Positions 60,241 through 64,000 of a stretch of 64,000 nucleotides of DNA are shown here, piece by piece. The first letter of the stretch is position 1. Each line of letters starts with the position of its first letter. Position numbers and translations under genes: made by a program. The notes under the pieces are model-generated. The model did no database searches. It was not told the origin of the DNA and worked only from the letters and a program-made list of their open reading frames with translations. The stretch spans positions 10,175,664 to 10,239,663 of the forward strand of contig NC_133220.1 in NCBI RefSeq assembly GCF_040436345.1, in the 5' to 3' direction. The DNA comes from Pagrus major (taxonomy: Eukaryota > Chordata > Actinopteri > Spariformes > Sparidae).

Positions 60241-62663
60241 CTTTCAACGACATAAAAAAAAAAGCATGTATAGAATCACCAGTCACATCTGGTAAAAAAC
60301 ACTTTAAAAATTTGGCGACTTTGCCCCAAAATATGGCTTGAAACTCCTCTTTTTTTGTCTACTTCACATGCAAAAAAATATTTTTAAGGCTCAATCCAGA
60401 GTGACGCGATGTGACGTTGTTAGCTCATCCCTTAATGTCTGATGTTTGAATAACCTCACCTTTCGTGTTAAGCCTGTGTATTAGCGTAACATCCTCCTAC
60501 TGCATGCCTATTCAGAAGTCTGTCTGCAGCTGCACCAAATCGCTTGAAACTGTTGTGAATCTCAACATTAGCTTTGGGGGGGAAGGGGCGGGATATGTGC
60601 CAGAATAGAGAGTTGAGTCATCTCAGTTTTACTCCAATAGATCTTTTTTTGTTTTGTTTTGTTTTTTTAATGGCAGAGCCTCTCAATAGTTCCCAGAGGT
60701 AAGATGCAAATACTAGCAGCCCAGTAGAGCTGCAGCAGAACAGACCTTTTTATTTGGCTATTTTAAAATGTCAGACCAGAAAAGAATCAAGTTGTATATT
60801 ATTATCACATCTGAATCAAATCAAACTTTCTGACACTATCAATGTCACACTATCAGACTTCAGTTTGCTTTAAGTGGTCTGCCTCCTCTTTTTTAACATC
60901 TCTGGTGTTACATAAGCACAGTGTGGGAAAGCACTTAAACCACAGATTGATAAGAACAGTCTGCACTGCATCACTTCAGGGAAAAGTGTAACTTTCGCAG
61001 ACGAGAAAGTCGCCAATTATGCAATATAACCTTTCAAGAGTCAAGGTTACCCTCCTCAAGTATGAGTCCACTAGGATTTTTACATAACCCTGTGAATAAA
61101 TACACCGATGGAATGTGCCAAAAATACATAAACAAATCTAAACTGTGTTGTATAGTTTGCACAATGCTTCAAATAATGGCTTAAAACATGCTAAATCCCT
61201 GATAGAGGTTCTTTAATCATTTGATGTTGACCGACTCTGCTGCGGCCCTGAGCAGAACAGATGATAAAACCTCATCGAGTCACAGAGGCAAGCGAGATAA
61301 ATTCTTGGCAATCTTTTGAAAACCCGTACAGTCTTTTAACAACACTTCCTGCTGTTTTGAAGCTACTTCCAGAATCATAAAAGATCCTCGAACCGTATGA
61401 ATAAAACATCCAGTCTGCTGCACCATAACAAAGATTGTTAACCCGTTTCCCAAACTGCGACTTGATTCACTAACCGAGGTCGCCAGAAATGTCAAACCTT
61501 CTTGCACATTTAGTTTATGACAAGAAAAATACTTACAAGTTAGTGTGTAAAAAATGAATGTATTAAAAACAAAACAAATATATAAAATCTTTGTGTTGCA
61601 CAGATCAAGCAAGGATCTATGGCATTTTCTTGTTTGGTTTAGAAGAGTCACAGCTCGGAGAAATGGGTTTAAAATCCTTTTTCATCATGAATCAGAGACA
61701 GAAGTTTCTTTTAGGATTCTGGAAATACCGTCAATACGGCAATAATGTGTTTTCACCAGGCATAAAATCAGATGCTCAGCTCTGTGACTGTAGTACAACA
61801 CGTGTTCGGCACAAACTGCAGCTAATCGTTTGTTGAGATTAGAAGTTGCACCACCCACTAATCTCTCGAGCAGGGGAAACACTGATAGTATAATTGTACA
61901 ATAATTACCATGTTGTTGTGATATTTGTCTCTTTAAATTTTGAACAGCTGGTGTGCAGTGCTCCTTTCTGTGTTTTACTACTCAACCATAAAACAAAAAT
62001 CAATTCTGACAACAGACTTGAGAGGGATTCTTTTGTCATTGTATTATTTAATTTCATTAATATAATATTGCTTTGAAATTTGAAACAGTATCACATTTTT
62101 TCTTTGACAAACCATACTCTGTCCACAAACATGGGCAAAGCATTGTATGCTGGTACAGTTTTTTTTTTTTTTTCCTCTACATTTTGTTACATTTCTGTTA
62201 ACCCTTCATAATTCCCCAGTTACTATCTCCCAATAGACCTGAATCAATAGAAATGCTCATTAATGGTCTATATCATTAATGGTCTACAGTGCTCTAAACA
62301 TTACAGTACCTACATGACAAGATCAGAAAGTCACATGGAGGCCAGGAGATAGACTTGACCTTACTGACTGACCTCTCTCAAGACAGGAGTGATACACAGG
62401 TCCTGTTTAACCAGTGATGTGGGACAACAGGTTACCTTTTCGTCTGTCTGTGTGTGTGTTGGGATTCATATCGAGGAGGGGGGGCAGTGGAGGAGCAGGG
62501 TGGGATATACAGAGTGAGATCTAAAATGTCAGAGTAGCGCTGGTTTGGCCCTGCACGTTGCATAAGGCTTACCTCTCGTTTTCTCTCTCTACCTCTTTTT
62601 CCACTGCTCTGCCCACTAACTCAACACACGCAAACACACTCGCATCGGCTGCTCCCCTTCAAC
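60241..62663. other. Non-coding, possible convergent 3' UTR
   Basis: No coding exon seen. If the minus-strand terminal exon at 62664-62702 is real, part of this stretch would be its 3' UTR, with a minus-strand AATAAA (TTTATT on +) near 60749. Confidence 0.35.
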
Positions 62664-62702
62664 TCACAGCTTGGTGTCCGGAAACTTGAATGCTGGGGTG
62701 AG
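62664..62702 (-). CDS. Candidate terminal exon of a convergent gene (partial)
   Basis: On the minus strand a fair acceptor (TTTTCCTTGTGTAG) is followed by 12 sense codons and TGA, reading LTPAFKFPDTKL. The C-terminal TKL fits a class I PDZ-ligand pattern (T-x-hydrophobic). I do not recognise the protein and cannot find its upstream exons within the remaining 1.3 kb, so this may be chance. If real, the gene is convergent with tcp11. Confidence 0.25.
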   Translation of the reverse strand, partial: LTPAFKFPDTKL

Positions 62703-64000
62703 CTACACAAGGAAAACATCAATGTTAAAACAGACCGGTACATGCACAGCCATATCATGCCACCAAAACTTGCTTTAAATAGCTGCTGCTCATTAAAGTG
62801 TAATGCTTTTTACATTATGCATTCATACTAGAGCAGGTTGTCTTGGTGACACACAAAATGGAAGAACATACGTGACAAAAGAGTAATGACGACAATGGAA
62901 AACGGTGGAGGGGATGGAGATGAATCGCTGTATTGGATGGCGTGTAACAAACGGAGGGAACATAAAAAGCGAATGGCAGATGAGTGAGAGGAGACGAGAC
63001 ACTGCTACAGTACATACAAAGACTGCTCAGGCCAAGTGCATCAAAGGGTACAAAACACAAAAAGACACTGCCAACATGCATCATCAGTGGAAGCTAACAG
63101 TTAACAGTCAGAACAGAGTGGCAATGACACAGCCACAGTACCGCACACAGACCAGCTACATCTTTTAACAGTCAGTCCGCAGCCACACTGTCTTCTGGAG
63201 AGGAGCTCAATATCTCACTTCTCTTGCAGCACACAGAAACAAGGACGGTGGACAGTGATGTAACGGTAACAGTCCAAACTCCCATGAGGACAGACAGAAA
63301 CAAGGCATACAGCACGCACAGCAGGTAGTGCACACAGGGGAGAACCCACAGATACGTGTCGACTCCACAACAAGCATTTTTTTTTGAGTCACAGTGCAAG
63401 GAGGGAAATTATTTTTTTCTCTCTAAATAAAAAAATAAAAAAATAAAAAAATGAAGAAAAACTGTGTCATGTTCTCAGCATAACAAATCCATTCGCATTA
63501 ACACGACACCAGAGCAACACTTAGATTTGGCTCTTTTAATGTAGTGGAATTAAATCTTTTCACTGCCGTTTATTTCCAAGTAGCGTACTCTGCATGTACT
63601 GTACCTAATTCTAAATTGGCGTGAAACAGCACGGATACCTACCCATGTAATCGTGATAATAAGATGCTATGTTGGGAAATTGTGCATCGGGTCAAATGAA
63701 ATCGTGTTGAGAATGTTTCTTGTTTTGAATTGTGAAACGTGGAACCAATGTCAGTACACTAAATATGCTTTTTTGGTGGTATTATCTTTGTTTTTTTGCC
63801 TCTGGTTGTATCAACGTCCTTAATCACTCTCTACCAAAATATTTCACTCTGCCTCCGTCTATCAAAAGGTATCACAAATGCACTAATTGTCCTATTTGCA
63901 CCGTAAGAAAAGAAAACAAGGTATTAAAAGGGATAGTGCCATGTTGTAACACAGTGTTCTTTTTTTTTTTTTTTGTTAAATTGACAAGAAGAAGATGCTG
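62703..64000. other. Unassigned end of window
   Basis: No gene can be supported. A minus-strand open stretch (63172-63399) is unusually hydrophobic and ends SSPEDSVAAD; it lacks an ATG start and convincing family resemblance. AT/T runs occur near 63420-63450 and 63960-63975. Confidence 0.4.

Overview
The window is vertebrate nuclear DNA, almost certainly from a ray-finned fish and probably a percomorph teleost. The evidence is split genes with vertebrate splice sites and compact introns, CpG/GC-box promoters, abundant microsatellites, and many copies of dispersed repeats I recognise as typical of spiny-rayed fish genomes. No prokaryotic, viral, tRNA, rRNA or CRISPR feature was seen.

Layout. 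1-11.3 kb: no supported gene. It holds repeats (an L2-like LINE tail, palindromic MITE-like elements, other dispersed families) and one repeat-poor block near 9.3-9.7 kb that may be a conserved element. 11.34-11.95 kb: CpG-rich promoter and non-coding exon 1 of the main gene. 11.7-49.9 kb: phc2 (polyhomeotic homolog 2, a Polycomb PRC1 subunit) on the + strand. I could join 14 coding exons into an 880-residue frame (coding 23541-47703) with HD1, FCS zinc finger and C-terminal SAM domain. A second, internal promoter and non-coding exon near 42.3-42.54 kb should yield a short form of about 329 residues starting at Met552, like the short PHC2 isoform of mammals. 50-51.4 kb: intergenic, with a G-rich threefold repeat. 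51.5-59.2 kb: a T-complex 11 family gene, most like TCP11, on the + strand; nine coding exons join into 485 residues. 59.2-64 kb: mostly featureless. One small terminal-exon candidate on the - strand (62664-62702) suggests a convergent neighbour whose body lies beyond the window.

How the genes work. phc2 encodes a nuclear chromatin protein whose SAM domain polymerises and clusters Polycomb complexes. The TCP11 family member is a helical cytoplasmic/flagellar protein linked to sperm function in mammals. Nothing suggests a joint pathway; they are tandem neighbours on one strand. Both genes contain one GC-AG intron. Exon joins were made by eye from splice consensus, frame continuity and remembered family sequence; no alignment was run.
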